Origin: Bifidobacterium biavatii DSM 23969
Lineage (GTDB): Bacteria; Actinomycetota; Actinomycetes; Actinomycetales; Bifidobacteriaceae
Assembly: GCF_000741165.1 (NCBI RefSeq)
Contig: NZ_JGYN01000005.1
Coordinates: 42,176 to 106,175, forward strand
Reading direction: 5' to 3'
DNA length: 64,000 nt
In this document: in pieces, positions 33,992 to 43,317 of the stretch
Layout: every line of letters starts with the position of its first letter
Position numbering within the stretch: position 1 is the first letter of the stretch
Notes under the pieces: generated by a model
Told to the model about the DNA's origin: nothing
Seen by the model: the letters and a program-made list of their open reading frames with translations, nothing else
Database searches by the model: none
Program-made: the position numbers and the translations under genes

Positions 33992-35275
33992 TCAGCACAG
34001 AATCGAGTGGAGGGCCAAAGCCGAGGTATCAGTGAGGGAGGCGACCTGGTCGACGGCTACGCGCAGGCGTTCGTCGTCGTTGGTCGCGTCGTTCCAGTCG
34101 TCGAGGAACACGGTTTCGAGCGCGTCGGACGGGCGCGGTGAGTCGGCCATGAGCACGTCGATCAGATCTTCGACGATGCGCCGCTCTTCCTGATGCAATG
34201 GTTCTCGGGCCCGCGGCTCCATAACGAAGTAGACGGCGATGCCTTTGAGCGCGACGATCTCGTAGCTGGTTTCCTCGGGAATAACCACGTTCGCACCGTA
34301 ACGCACGAGCGGTCCGGCACCGTAGGCGGCGCGCGTCGCCTCCTCCACGGACCATGCGAACCGGCCGATCAGGTCGCTGGTTGCGTTTTTGAGCTGCGCG
34401 AGCGAGGAGCGCGATCCGTTGAAATGGTCGGGCAGTAGCCGCAGCCGGCGCAGACGCGCGAACGCAGCGACCAGCGAATCGGCGTCCCACCGTTCGCCGT
34501 ACCATGCGCGCGTCGCCTCGACGATGCGGTCGATGAGCTTCGCGTCGGCGAGCGCGATCGGATTGAACGCGCCGGTGGCGATCGCGTCCTCCACGTCGTG
34601 CACGGAGTAGGCGATGTCGTCGGCGAGGTCCATGACCTGTGCCTCCATCGGCTTGGTTGCGGCCGGAGCGCCTGTTTTGAGCCAGCGGAAGACGGGTTCG
34701 TCGTCCGGATAGACGCAGAATTTGGTGGGTTTTGCACCGTGTTCGGCGGCAAGCCGACCCGCTTCGGCGAGCATCCACGGGTATTTGACGGCCGCGTCGA
34801 GCGAGGCGCGGGTCAGGTTCACGCCGGCGGAGCGACCGTCGGGGAACATGATTTTCGGCTCGAGCCGGGTGAGCAGGCGCAGGGTTTGCGCGTTGCCTTC
34901 GAATCCGCCGATGTTGGCGGCGATGCGCGCGAGCGCCTGTTCGCCGTTGTGTCCGAACGGAGGGTGTCCGAGGTCGTGCGCGAGGCATGCGCAGTCGACG
35001 ACGTCGGGGTCGCAGCCGAGCAGTTTGCCGATCTGCCGGCCGATTTGGGCGACTTCGAGCGTGTGCGTGAGCCGCGTGCGCGCGAAGTCGTCGGTGCCGG
35101 CGACGAGCACCTGGCTTTTTGCGCCGAGCCTGCGCAGCGCGGACGAGTGGATGAGCCGCGCCCGGTCGCGTTCGAACGCGGTGCGCGAACGCGACTTGGG
35201 CGCTTCGGGCGCCCATCGCTCCTCGTCGAACGCGCCGTACGCTTCGCCGGCGGGTATTGTTTCGGCCGTCGTCAT
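33992..35275 (-). CDS. dgt: Deoxyguanosinetriphosphate triphosphohydrolase-like protein
   Basis: 427-residue HD-domain dNTPase. The metal-binding motif appears as RLTHTLEVAQIG, then CLAHDLGHPPFGHNGE, with AFERDRARLIHSSALRRL near the N-terminus and a downstream DLADDIAYSVHDVEDAI. It cleaves dGTP or other dNTPs to nucleoside plus tripolyphosphate. ATG 35275 has CAGGAGAG upstream. It lies directly upstream of dnaG, as is common in actinobacteria. Confidence 0.92.
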   Translation of the reverse strand: MTTAETIPAGEAYGAFDEERWAPEAPKSRSRTAFERDRARLIHSSALRRLGAKSQVLVAGTDDFARTRLTHTLEVAQIGRQIGKLLGCDPDVVDCACLAHDLGHPPFGHNGEQALARIAANIGGFEGNAQTLRLLTRLEPKIMFPDGRSAGVNLTRASLDAAVKYPWMLAEAGRLAAEHGAKPTKFCVYPDDEPVFRWLKTGAPAATKPMEAQVMDLADDIAYSVHDVEDAIATGAFNPIALADAKLIDRIVEATRAWYGERWDADSLVAAFARLRRLRLLPDHFNGSRSSLAQLKNATSDLIGRFAWSVEEATRAAYGAGPLVRYGANVVIPEETSYEIVALKGIAVYFVMEPRAREPLHQEERRIVEDLIDVLMADSPRPSDALETVFLDDWNDATNDDERLRVAVDQVASLTDTSALALHSILC

Positions 35276-35373
35276 CACTCTCCTGCCGTCAGTCGTCGGT
35301 CGCGCATCAATCATTACGAATCAAACGCTACGCATCAACCGTTCGAATCATTCGTCGATCAGTCGTCCGCCGC

Positions 35374-36732
35374 CTACAGCAGCGTCGTCGGATCGAGCTT
35401 GGCGAGATCGTCGGCCGGCAGCACGTCCGCGGCGTGCAGGTACAGGCGCGGAATGCGGTTGCGCAGGCAGGTGAAGATCTCGTAGCTGATCGTGTCGGCG
35501 GCGCGCGCCCAGTCGTCGGCGGTCGGCTCGGCAACTTCCTCGCCGCGGCCCGGACCGAACAGTTCAACCGTGTCGCCTTCGTGCACGCCGAGCGCGTCGC
35601 ACGATCCGTGCAGGTCGATCATGAACTGGTCCATGCACACGCGGCCGGACACGCGGTACAGCTTGGGGCCGTCGGCGGTCATGACGCGCACGGGACCGCC
35701 GGGCTTGTCGACGTGTTTAGCGCCCTGCATGTCGAATCCGGAGGCTGAACGGTGGATGCCGTCCGCGTAGCCGAGTGGCACGATCGCGGTGGACGTGTTG
35801 TCGGGGGTCAGGTAGGTGCGGCCGTAGGAGATGCCGTGACCTTTTTCGACGTGCTTGACGGTGCCGAGCTGCGCCTGCAGGGTCATGGCGGGCTTGAGGT
35901 CCCAGTCGCGCGGCGTGCCCATGGCCGGATCCGGCTCGTAGCCGTACAGGCCGATGCCGGGACGGGTGAGCTCGAAGTGGATTTCGGGACGGTTCAGCGT
36001 GGCCGCCGTGTTGGCCAAATGGCGGATTTCCGGCGCAATGCCGGCTTTGTCCATGCGCGCGGTGAACGCGTTGAAGTTGGCGATCTGACGGTCGGTGGAG
36101 GTGACGAATTCGGGCACGTCCGGCGAGTCAGCGACGGCGAGGTGGCTCCATTGGCCGACGACGTGCAGCACACCTTCCTTGGCGAGGGGCACGAGTTTGG
36201 CGAGCGCCACGTCGAACGATTCCTCAGTGAAGCCGTTGCGGCCGAATCCGGAGTCGACCTTGACGTGCACGCGGGCGGGCTTGCCGAGCTTGCGCGCGGC
36301 GGCCGCGACCGCGTCGATGCCGGGCAGGGAGCCGACAGACACGTCGATGTCGTTGGCAATAAGCTCATCGAACGGCACTTCCATACCGTTGTAGACCCAC
36401 GTCAGAATGTGGCAGCGGTCGGGGCCGATGCCGAGCTTGCGCAGCAGCAGCGCCTCGTGCGATTGCGCGGTGCCGAGCCATGTCGCGCCGCCCGCGAGCG
36501 CGGCGAGCGCGGCCGGCAGCAGGCCGTGGCCGTACGCGTCGGCTTTGACGACGCCCATGACGGCGGTGCCGGAATGCGGCCCGCCGACCACGTCGACGAG
36601 ATGGCGCATGTTGTCCCGCAGCGCGGCGAGGTCGATGATCGCCTGCGCGGGGTAGCGTTTGCGCGCGGCGCGGTAGTTGGCCTCGCCGGCCGGGGATGAG
36701 AATTGCCATTGCGGTGCTGCATTGAGAGTCAT
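35374..36732 (-). CDS. alr: Alanine racemase
   Basis: 452-residue PLP enzyme that makes D-alanine for peptidoglycan. The PLP lysine lies in MGVVKADAYGHG, the base Tyr in GHGISYGRTY, and SGRVCMDQFMIDL is the second-chain signature. The C-terminal ~30 residues (RLYLHAADVLPADDLAK) extend the usual length. Start 36732 (or 36741) is uncertain: GGAG is only three bases away. Followed by dgt and dnaG on the same strand. Confidence 0.95.
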   Translation of the reverse strand: MTLNAAPQWQFSSPAGEANYRAARKRYPAQAIIDLAALRDNMRHLVDVVGGPHSGTAVMGVVKADAYGHGLLPAALAALAGGATWLGTAQSHEALLLRKLGIGPDRCHILTWVYNGMEVPFDELIANDIDVSVGSLPGIDAVAAAARKLGKPARVHVKVDSGFGRNGFTEESFDVALAKLVPLAKEGVLHVVGQWSHLAVADSPDVPEFVTSTDRQIANFNAFTARMDKAGIAPEIRHLANTAATLNRPEIHFELTRPGIGLYGYEPDPAMGTPRDWDLKPAMTLQAQLGTVKHVEKGHGISYGRTYLTPDNTSTAIVPLGYADGIHRSASGFDMQGAKHVDKPGGPVRVMTADGPKLYRVSGRVCMDQFMIDLHGSCDALGVHEGDTVELFGPGRGEEVAEPTADDWARAADTISYEIFTCLRNRIPRLYLHAADVLPADDLAKLDPTTLL

Positions 36733-36851
36733 GCGCTCCATTGTGGCGCGCGATTGTGACGAATCGCGCACGAATCGCCGCACGGCGGGCATATGGCGAA
36801 CGCGAGACGTTCGCACTGCGACCGTTCCACGCCTTGAGACAAAATCCGCGA

Positions 36852-36871
36852 TTGTCCACGACTTGTCCACA
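36852..36871 (+). promoter_or_regulatory. Pair of DnaA boxes
   Basis: TTGTCCACG at 36852 and TTGTCCACA at 36863 are 11 bp apart, one helical turn, on the same strand. TTGTCCACA is the actinobacterial DnaA consensus. It lies between the divergent alr and permease genes. Confidence 0.5.
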
Positions 36872-37015
36872 ACATGACCATACACTGTCACCAATCGTTC
36901 GCGCCGACGTAACGTTCCCGGCACGAACCGTTCTGATTCCCGGCGTTGAGGCGTGCCGGGGTCCCGGAAAACCGTCCGGTCCAGCCCATATCCATTCCGT
37001 ATTGAGAGAAGACTC

Positions 37016-38440
37016 ATGGATCTTTTTCGCAAGAAATCGGTGGATCAGCTGGTCGCTGAATCCACTCCGTTAAAGCGTACGATGCACACGTTCGATCTGA
37101 CGATGCTCGGCATCGGCGCGATCATCGGCACCGGCATCTTCGTGCTGACCGGCAAGGGCGCGCTGACCGCCGGCCCGGCCCTGTCCGTGTCGTTCCTGCT
37201 GGCCGCTGTCTGCTGCGGTTTCGCCGGCCTGTGCTACGCAGAATTCGCGTCGATGGCCCCGGTTTCCGGTTCCGCCTATTCCTACTCGTACTTGGCCTTC
37301 GGCGAGCTGATAGCGTTCGTGATCGGCTGGGATCTGATCCTTGAGTACGCGCTGCAGGCGGCCACCGTGTCCGCCGGCTGGTCGGGCTATTTCAACAAGT
37401 TACTGAGCGGGTTCGGCCTGAGCCTGCCGGTCGAACTGACCGCCGCGTACGGCACCACGCCAGGTGTGACGACGTATTTCAATCTGCCCGGTTTTGTGAT
37501 CGTGCTGCTCATCACATGGGTGCTGTCGATCGGCATCAACCAGACGAAGAAGACCAACGACATCATGGTCATGATCAAGCTTGCGATCATCGTGCTGTTC
37601 ATCGTGTGCACCGTCTGGTACGTGAACCCCTCCAACTGGAAGCCGTTCTCCCCGTACGGCGTGTACACGTTCCAACCCGGTTCGACCCAGCCGTACGGCA
37701 TCGTGCCGGCCGCATCGATCGTGTTCTTCAGCTTCATCGGCTTCGACGCCGTCTCGTCCTCCGCCGAGGAGACCGTCGAACCGAACAAGACGCTGCCGAA
37801 GGGCATTCTGCTGTCGCTGGCCGTCTCGACGGTGCTGTACATCATCATGACGCTCATCATGACCGGCATCGTGCCGTACAAGGAGTTCGCGAACTTCATC
37901 GACGCGCCGGTGGCCGGCGTGATCCTCGCAACCGGCATGAACTGGCTTGCGTTCATCGTCAATCTCGGCGCGCTCATCGGCATGACCACGGTGATGCTCG
38001 TGCAGCTGTACGGCCAGTCCCGCATCTGCTATGCGATGAGCCGCGACGGCCTGTTCCCGGAGTTCTTCGGCCACGTGCACGAGAAGTACCGCACGCCGTT
38101 CAAGGGCACGTGGTTCTTCGGCATCCTCACCGCGATCGCGGGCGGCTTCATCAACATCAACGTGCTGTTCGAGCTGGTGAACATCGGCACGCTGTCCGCG
38201 TTCATCATCGTGTCCGCCGGCATCCTGTGGATGCGCAAGACGCAGCCGAACGCGCATCGCGGCTTCCGCGCGCCGCTCGTGCCGTTCACGCCGATCTGCG
38301 CGATCGTGTTCTGCCTGATCCTGATCGCCGGCCTGAACTGGGAGACGTGGCTGCGGTTCGCTGTCTGGTTCGGTCTCGGCCTGATCGTCTACTTCGCGTA
38401 CAGCCGTAAGCGCTCCAAGCTCAACAAGGCCACCGAGTAG
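37016..38440 (+). CDS. APC-superfamily amino acid permease
   Basis: 474-residue, about 12-helix transporter of the cationic amino acid (CAT/YfnA) branch. The helix-1 motif IGAIIGTGIFVLTG is clear, and FSFIGFDAVSSSAEE, typical of helix 6, follows. Probably imports amino acids; the exact substrate is unknown. GAGAGAAG before ATG 37016 sets the start. Transcribed divergently from alr. Confidence 0.92.
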   Translation: MDLFRKKSVDQLVAESTPLKRTMHTFDLTMLGIGAIIGTGIFVLTGKGALTAGPALSVSFLLAAVCCGFAGLCYAEFASMAPVSGSAYSYSYLAFGELIAFVIGWDLILEYALQAATVSAGWSGYFNKLLSGFGLSLPVELTAAYGTTPGVTTYFNLPGFVIVLLITWVLSIGINQTKKTNDIMVMIKLAIIVLFIVCTVWYVNPSNWKPFSPYGVYTFQPGSTQPYGIVPAASIVFFSFIGFDAVSSSAEETVEPNKTLPKGILLSLAVSTVLYIIMTLIMTGIVPYKEFANFIDAPVAGVILATGMNWLAFIVNLGALIGMTTVMLVQLYGQSRICYAMSRDGLFPEFFGHVHEKYRTPFKGTWFFGILTAIAGGFININVLFELVNIGTLSAFIIVSAGILWMRKTQPNAHRGFRAPLVPFTPICAIVFCLILIAGLNWETWLRFAVWFGLGLIVYFAYSRKRSKLNKATE

Positions 38441-38475
38441 CGCCGTCAAGCTACAACGGTCCAAACGACCACAGG

Positions 38476-38565
38476 AGCTCCCCTTGTCAGGGGAGCTGTC
38501 ATGCGCAGGCATGACTGAGGGGTAGTCGGAAGATCATGCATCGATCTCCCGACTACCCCTCAGTC
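38476..38565. terminator. Multi-hairpin terminator region behind the permease
   Basis: AGCTCCCCT/AGGGGAGCT at 38476-38497 is followed by 17-bp perfect arms at 38513-38529 and 38549-38565 (GACTGAGGGGTAGTCGG). It separates the convergent permease and acetyltransferase genes. Confidence 0.7.
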
Positions 38566-38614
38566 GTTATTCGTCTCTCTTTATCTGTTACCTGCGCAAC
38601 ATTCGCTGGAACGA

Positions 38615-38702
38615 GGCGGAGTCCGGCATGTGCAATGATCGACCGTATGACTCGGCCGAGCGGCCCGGAGCGTGTCGAGCGTTACACATGCCGGATTCCG
38701 CC
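38615..38702. repeat. Dispersed hairpin element, copy 5 (inverted core)
   Basis: 21-bp arms with two mismatches (GGCGGAGTCCGGCATGTG side and complement) enclose a core that is the near-exact reverse complement of copy 4, differing mainly in one base. It lies between convergent genes. Confidence 0.85.
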
Positions 38703-38746
38703 GGTCTACGCAATAGCAGAAATCAACGAAGAATAAGTTACGTCGT

Positions 38747-39271
38747 TCACCACTCGTGCCGCTGGTACGCGATGCGCGTGGTGTCGGTCGGCCGGTCGAT
38801 GAGCTGGATGAGCCCACAGCGCGCGAATCCGCTCGTTTCAAGCACGTGCTGCATGGCCTTGTTGTTGGGGTGCGTGTCGGCACGCACGTTGCCGTAATGC
38901 TTGAGCGCCCAGCGGATGCAGTCGCGAGCCGCGTGCTTGACGAGTCCGGACGAAGCGATGCGATGGATGGTCACATACGTGTCATCGTCCAGCCACGCGC
39001 CGTCGATGGTCTTGTACGTCGGGTCCTCGCCCGTGCACAGCGCGAACTGCGCGAGGATGCGTTCGTGGCCGTTTTGCGTGTCGACGAGCAGCATGGTGCG
39101 TCCCTGCGCGATGTCGTTGAGGATGACTTCCTCGCGAGGGAACGTGTGCCCCCACTGCGTCGGATTGCCGTTGCGAGCCATGAGTTCGCGGGCGTGCGCG
39201 TAGATTTTCTGCATCTGCGGAAAATCGCGCATGGTCGCATGGCGGAAGTGCCGAGACGGCGCATTGGACAC
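38747..39271 (-). CDS. GNAT-family acetyltransferase
   Basis: 174-residue N-acetyltransferase with the GNAT fold order: RHATMRDFPQMQKIYAHAR at the N-terminus, TIHRIASSGLVKHAARDCIRWAL (acetyl-CoA region) and ADTHPNNKAMQHVLETSGFARCG at the C-terminus. The start is GTG 39271 with GAGGTG upstream. Substrate unknown. Confidence 0.85.
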   Translation of the reverse strand: MSNAPSRHFRHATMRDFPQMQKIYAHARELMARNGNPTQWGHTFPREEVILNDIAQGRTMLLVDTQNGHERILAQFALCTGEDPTYKTIDGAWLDDDTYVTIHRIASSGLVKHAARDCIRWALKHYGNVRADTHPNNKAMQHVLETSGFARCGLIQLIDRPTDTTRIAYQRHEW

Positions 39272-39369
39272 GGTTCACCTCGCGGTCGGAAGAATACGTA
39301 ACTGTCGGGATAGACTAGCACGCCGGCCACACAACCGTCGTCGGTTCGTCTGCGACGTGGCCGTTCGCA

Positions 39370-40359
39370 TCACACGCGCAGCACGACTTTGCCGAACACG
39401 TCGCCGTCGATCACTTTGGCGAACGCGGCGGGCGCGTCGTCGATCGCGAACGTCGAATCGATCACGGGATGCAGATCGGCGTATTCGACGAAGCGCAGCA
39501 GGCGCGCGAAGTCGTCGCGCGAGCCCATCGTGTTGCCTTGCACGCGGATGTCCTGGAAGAAGATGCGCGTGAGTTCGGCGCCGGGCTGGTCGCCGGTGGT
39601 CGCGCCGCAAATCGCGATCGTGCCGCCGGGCCGCACCGATTTGACCGAATGGCTCCACGTCGCCGCGCCGACCGATTCGATCACCGCGTCGACCTTGCGG
39701 GGCAGGCGCGCGCCCGGCTCGAATGCCGCGTCGGCGCCGAGTTCCAACGCCTTGGCCCGCTTGGCTTCGGAGCGCGACGTGACGAACACTTCGAGTCCGG
39801 CCGCGTGCGCGAGCTGGATGGCCGCCGTGGATACGCCGCCGCCCGCGCCCTGCACGAGGATCGTGTCGCCGGGCTTCACGTTCGCGCTCGTGAAGACGAG
39901 CGAGTACGCGGTCAACCAGCTGGTGCCGAGCGCGGCGGCCTCGTCGAGGCTCAGGTTCGCGGGTTTGGCGAACACGTTCGCGCTCGGCACCTGCGTGCGT
40001 TCGGCCATGGTGCCCTGGTATTTTTCGGACAGGATCGTGCGGCGCTCGCCGGGCATGACTCCCGCGCCGTCGGTGCCGACGAACGTGTACAGCATGACTT
40101 CGCTGCCGGCTTTGAGCCCCTTGCGCACGGGGATGTCCTCGTCGAGGATGCCGGCCGCGTCGGTGCCGAGGATCATGGGCGTCTGCTCGGCGGCGAGGCC
40201 CACGCCTTTGAGGCTCCAAATGTCGTGGTGGTTGACGGTGGCGGCCTTGACGGACACGCTCGACCAGTACGGGCGGGGTTCCGGCTCGGGCCGCTCCCCT
40301 ACTTCCAGCACGTTCAGCGGATCGTCGGCGTTGATTCCTGCGGCGTATACGGCCTTCAT
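39370..40359 (-). CDS. MDR-superfamily NAD(P)-dependent oxidoreductase (quinone reductase-like)
   Basis: 329 residues. A GroES-like N-terminus (VNHHDIWSLKGVG, ILGTDAAGIL) is followed by a Rossmann domain with ILVQGAGGGVSTAAIQLA. The N-terminal half does not show the four-Cys structural zinc lobe, so a zinc-free quinone/enone reductase-like enzyme is likely. AAAAGGAG precedes ATG 40359. The substrate cannot be named. Confidence 0.85.
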   Translation of the reverse strand: MKAVYAAGINADDPLNVLEVGERPEPEPRPYWSSVSVKAATVNHHDIWSLKGVGLAAEQTPMILGTDAAGILDEDIPVRKGLKAGSEVMLYTFVGTDGAGVMPGERRTILSEKYQGTMAERTQVPSANVFAKPANLSLDEAAALGTSWLTAYSLVFTSANVKPGDTILVQGAGGGVSTAAIQLAHAAGLEVFVTSRSEAKRAKALELGADAAFEPGARLPRKVDAVIESVGAATWSHSVKSVRPGGTIAICGATTGDQPGAELTRIFFQDIRVQGNTMGSRDDFARLLRFVEYADLHPVIDSTFAIDDAPAAFAKVIDGDVFGKVVLRV

Positions 40360-40460
40360 CGGCACTCCTTTTCGCGGCGGTTGCGTTTCGGTTCCATTCA
40401 ACCACGTTCCGTCGCGGATTGGCGGATGCCGTCACGCCGCGTTGGTCCGTGCCGGAACCG

Positions 40461-41393
40461 TCACGCCGCCTTGGCGAACTGGCCGACGAGCGCGCTCATC
40501 CAGTCGAGCAGGTTGTCGTATTCGGCGGGCATCTGCTCGGTCAGTTCGACGATCGGCACACCGGCGCTTTTCGCGGCGGATGTGATCTGTTCGGTGGTGG
40601 AGTTGGCTTCCTGCGTGTTGACCACGAGCATGTCGATCGAGCCGTCCTTGAGCGCGTCCTGGAAGCCCTTGATGTCTGCCGGGGTCGGTTCGCTTTCGTT
40701 GGCGGACGCCTGCGCGTAGCCCTTCGGCGTGGCGTCGGTCATGCCGAGATCGTCGGCGAGATACCATGCGACGGATTCGGTGGCCGCGTACGGCTTGCCC
40801 TTGGTTGTGGCCGCAGCGCCCTTGATGCTGGTTTCGAGCTTGCTTTCGCGCTCGTGCCACGCCTTGTTGAGCTGTTCGTAAGCGCTTTTGTTGCCCGGAT
40901 CGGCCTGCTGGTAGGCGGCGGTGATCGCATCGGCGGTCGCGTTGCGCACCTTGGCGGAGAACCAGACGTGCGGATTGTCGCCTTCCTTGATGCCAGCCTC
41001 GTCCGCCGCGTCGACGAGCGTCGCCTTGGTCGACCTGGCGGCCTTGGACGCCCACGGGTCGTAGTCGGCGCCGTTGACGACGGCGACCGCGGCCTTGCCG
41101 AATTTGGCGACGTCCTGACTGGTCGGCTCGTAGTCGTGCGCTTCGACGTTAGTCTTGGTCATGATGTTGGTCACGTTGACGTGGTCACCGCCGAGTTCGG
41201 CCGCGACGGATCCCCACTGGTTGATCGACGCGACGACGGCGATCTTACCGTCGTCGATTCCGCCGTTCGCGACCGCCGCGGCGTTTCCGTCGCCGCCGGC
41301 CGCCGCCGTTCCGCAGCCCGCTAGGCCCGTCATCATCACTGCAGCCATAGTTGCGACCATTGCCATCGTCGTGAGTTTCTTCCATGCAGTCAT
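40461..41393 (-). CDS. Metal ABC transporter substrate-binding lipoprotein (zinc/manganese type)
   Basis: 310-residue cluster A-I metal-binding protein (ZnuA/TroA-like). A signal peptide with lipobox LAGC is followed by VVASINQWGSVAAELGG, the metal His in NVEAHDYEPTS, a second His in DNPHVWFS, and TQEANSTTEQITSAAKSAGVP near the end. There is no His-rich loop. Permease and ATPase genes are absent nearby. Zinc is favoured because a Fur/Zur-like regulator and a matching box lie next to it. Confidence 0.88.
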   Translation of the reverse strand: MTAWKKLTTMAMVATMAAVMMTGLAGCGTAAAGGDGNAAAVANGGIDDGKIAVVASINQWGSVAAELGGDHVNVTNIMTKTNVEAHDYEPTSQDVAKFGKAAVAVVNGADYDPWASKAARSTKATLVDAADEAGIKEGDNPHVWFSAKVRNATADAITAAYQQADPGNKSAYEQLNKAWHERESKLETSIKGAAATTKGKPYAATESVAWYLADDLGMTDATPKGYAQASANESEPTPADIKGFQDALKDGSIDMLVVNTQEANSTTEQITSAAKSAGVPIVELTEQMPAEYDNLLDWMSALVGQFAKAA

Positions 41394-41452
41394 ACCGTAT
41401 GTTCCTCTTCTACAGTCATATGTTCCGGTTGACTCCATCACTATACATCATA

Positions 41453-41475
41453 AATGAGACTCATTATCATTATCA
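41453..41475. promoter_or_regulatory. Candidate Zur/Fur box upstream of the metal-binding lipoprotein
   Basis: AATGAGACTCATT (6-1-6 palindrome) overlaps TCATTATCATTATCA. The string TCATTATCA-A/T-TA is shared with the promoter of the Fur-family gene at 42128. Confidence 0.6.
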
Positions 41476-41689
41476 AAGAAAAAACGGCGTGTTCCACGAT
41501 TCACCACTTCAGAAAACCGTTTCGACAGCAAATCGGCATCACACTGCCGCGCAATATCATGTTGCCGACTGCAACGGCGGCAACCACGACGGCTTTTTCA
41601 TGCCCAGCGCATGCGGAAGCCGAGGGAGCGTTTCGGACGCAGGACCGCCCAATGTCATCGCACCGCACGCAGCGCAATGACCGGCATTC

Positions 41690-42085
41690 TCAAACCTTCT
41701 GACAGTCGGGGCACAGCCCGAACACCTCGAGCGTATGGGATTCGACGGTGAACCCGTGGTTCGTGGCAATCTTGCGCAGCCACGCCTCGCTCGGCGGGTC
41801 GATTTCCACGGTTTTGCCGCATTTGCGGCACACCAGATGATGATGGTGCGCATCCTCGCCGCACAGGCGGAACAGCTGCTGGCCGTCGAGCCGTATCGTG
41901 TCGGCCGCACCGGAATCGACGAGCGCGTTGAGCTGCCGGTAGACGGTGGCCAAGCCGATTTTGGTGCCCTCGTCGTCGAGTTTGCGGTGCAGTTCCTGCG
42001 CGGAGACGAAATCGTCGCATTCGCGCAGTCGCTGCATCACGGCGTCCTTCTGTCGCGTGTGCCTCACCGGTCCGTTTGTCGCCAT
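41690..42085 (-). CDS. Fur-family metalloregulator, probably Zur
   Basis: 131-residue Fur/Zur protein: winged helix (FVSAQELHRKLDDEGTKIGLATVYRQL), regulatory metal site (DAHHHHLVCRKCGKTVEI), and a C-terminal CPDC structural zinc pair. AAGGAAG precedes ATG 42085. The neighbouring metal-binding lipoprotein and shared box suggest zinc control of uptake and autoregulation; iron or manganese cannot be excluded. Confidence 0.9.
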   Translation of the reverse strand: MATNGPVRHTRQKDAVMQRLRECDDFVSAQELHRKLDDEGTKIGLATVYRQLNALVDSGAADTIRLDGQQLFRLCGEDAHHHHLVCRKCGKTVEIDPPSEAWLRKIATNHGFTVESHTLEVFGLCPDCQKV

Positions 42086-42127
42086 GCGTCACTTCCTTGG
42101 CCAAGCCGGCGGACTGTCGCGTCGGCG

Positions 42128-42161
42128 TCATTATCAATAACAATCAGTTAATGATAATAAC
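42128..42161. promoter_or_regulatory. Candidate Zur box in the regulator's own promoter
   Basis: TCATTATCAATAA (42128-42140) and GTTAATGATAATAAC (42147-42161) face each other as inverted half-sites. The first shares TCATTATCA with the box at 41461, so one regulator may bind both. Confidence 0.55.
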
Positions 42162-42211
42162 GCCGTTTACGCGACAACGGAAGCAATGAACGAGACAGAC
42201 ACGGCACAACG

Positions 42212-43201
42212 TCACGCCTGCGCGCGCACGTCCTCCCCGCCCTGATCCGCAGAGGCGGCAGCCACGGACGTGACGCGGCGCATGAAATCGTCAAGGAAGC
42301 GCGACTTGTTGACCGCGATCGCGACGCTCGTGGTCTTGAACGGGTCGTTGAGCCGGTCGTAGTCGCCGATGGTGCGCCCGCGCGTCGGCCCGTCGAGGTC
42401 GACCTTGAGGTTGATCGGTAGCGTGGCAACGAGCGTCGGGTCGATCGCCGTGGCAACGGCGAGCGGGTCGTGCAGGCCGCAGCCGCCGAGTCCCGGCGCG
42501 GTCTTCTCGTATGCGGCGATGTAGTAGTCGGTCATGTCGGCGAGGAACCGGCCGGCGGGCGTGCTGAGTTCGCGCCATTGCGCGGTTTCGGCGCGCGTGA
42601 GCAGCGTCTGCATGGTCACGTCGAGGCCGATCATTTCGGTGCGCACGCCGGAGCGGAACAGGTAGTCGGCGGCTTCCGGATCCTGCGAAATGTTCGCTTC
42701 GGTCCACGCGTTCACGTTGCCGGGCACAGTGAGCGCGCCTCCCATGAGCACGATGTCGCCGATCAGGTTGCGGATTTCAGGCGCGCGGCGCAGCGCGGCG
42801 GCGATGTTGGTCATGGCGCCGGTCGGCACGTACGTGAGCTCCTTGCCGTAGGTTTTGGCCGCGTCGATGATGAAGTCGACGGCCGGCTCGCTTTCCGCGT
42901 CGCGCGTCGCGTCGGGGATGTCGACGTCGCCGATGCCGTTCGCGCCGTGGATGAACGCCGATCCCTTGCTGACCGTGAACGTTTCCTTGGTTTCGGGATG
43001 GTCGATGCCGCGATAGACGGGCACTTCGGGATGTCCGAAGAGTTCGGTGACGGCGAGCGCGTTGCGTACGCCCTGGTCGACGGTCACATTGCCGTAGGTG
43101 CCGGTGATGCCGATGAGTTTGGCTTCGGGGCTGCCGAGTGCGTAGGCGATCGCGAGCGTGTCGTCGATACCGGTGTCTAGGTCGAGAATGATGTTCTTCA
43201 T
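42212..43201 (-). CDS. Inosine-uridine-preferring nucleoside hydrolase
   Basis: 329-residue nucleoside N-ribohydrolase that releases ribose from nucleosides. The calcium-binding N-terminus DLDTGIDDTLAI is diagnostic; VPTGAMTNIAAAL, GDIVLMGGAL and the active-site His in LHDPLAV follow. AAAGGAGG upstream of ATG 43201. The adjacent ribokinase would phosphorylate the freed ribose, so the two form a nucleoside-salvage pair. Confidence 0.94.
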   Translation of the reverse strand: MKNIILDLDTGIDDTLAIAYALGSPEAKLIGITGTYGNVTVDQGVRNALAVTELFGHPEVPVYRGIDHPETKETFTVSKGSAFIHGANGIGDVDIPDATRDAESEPAVDFIIDAAKTYGKELTYVPTGAMTNIAAALRRAPEIRNLIGDIVLMGGALTVPGNVNAWTEANISQDPEAADYLFRSGVRTEMIGLDVTMQTLLTRAETAQWRELSTPAGRFLADMTDYYIAAYEKTAPGLGGCGLHDPLAVATAIDPTLVATLPINLKVDLDGPTRGRTIGDYDRLNDPFKTTSVAIAVNKSRFLDDFMRRVTSVAAASADQGGEDVRAQA

Positions 43202-43317
43202 GATGGCCTCCTTTGCCATGCGCCGATCAACCAATACTTACTCCGTGTTCAGCGTATCGCCGCAGCGCCGCCCCACCAAGCCTTTCCCCACCACAGCCCC
43301 CAGAATTCAACCGTTCT

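Noticed and set aside
36842..36880. Replication origin
   Set aside because: Only two DnaA boxes, no AT-rich unwinding region, and no dnaA or dnaN gene nearby.
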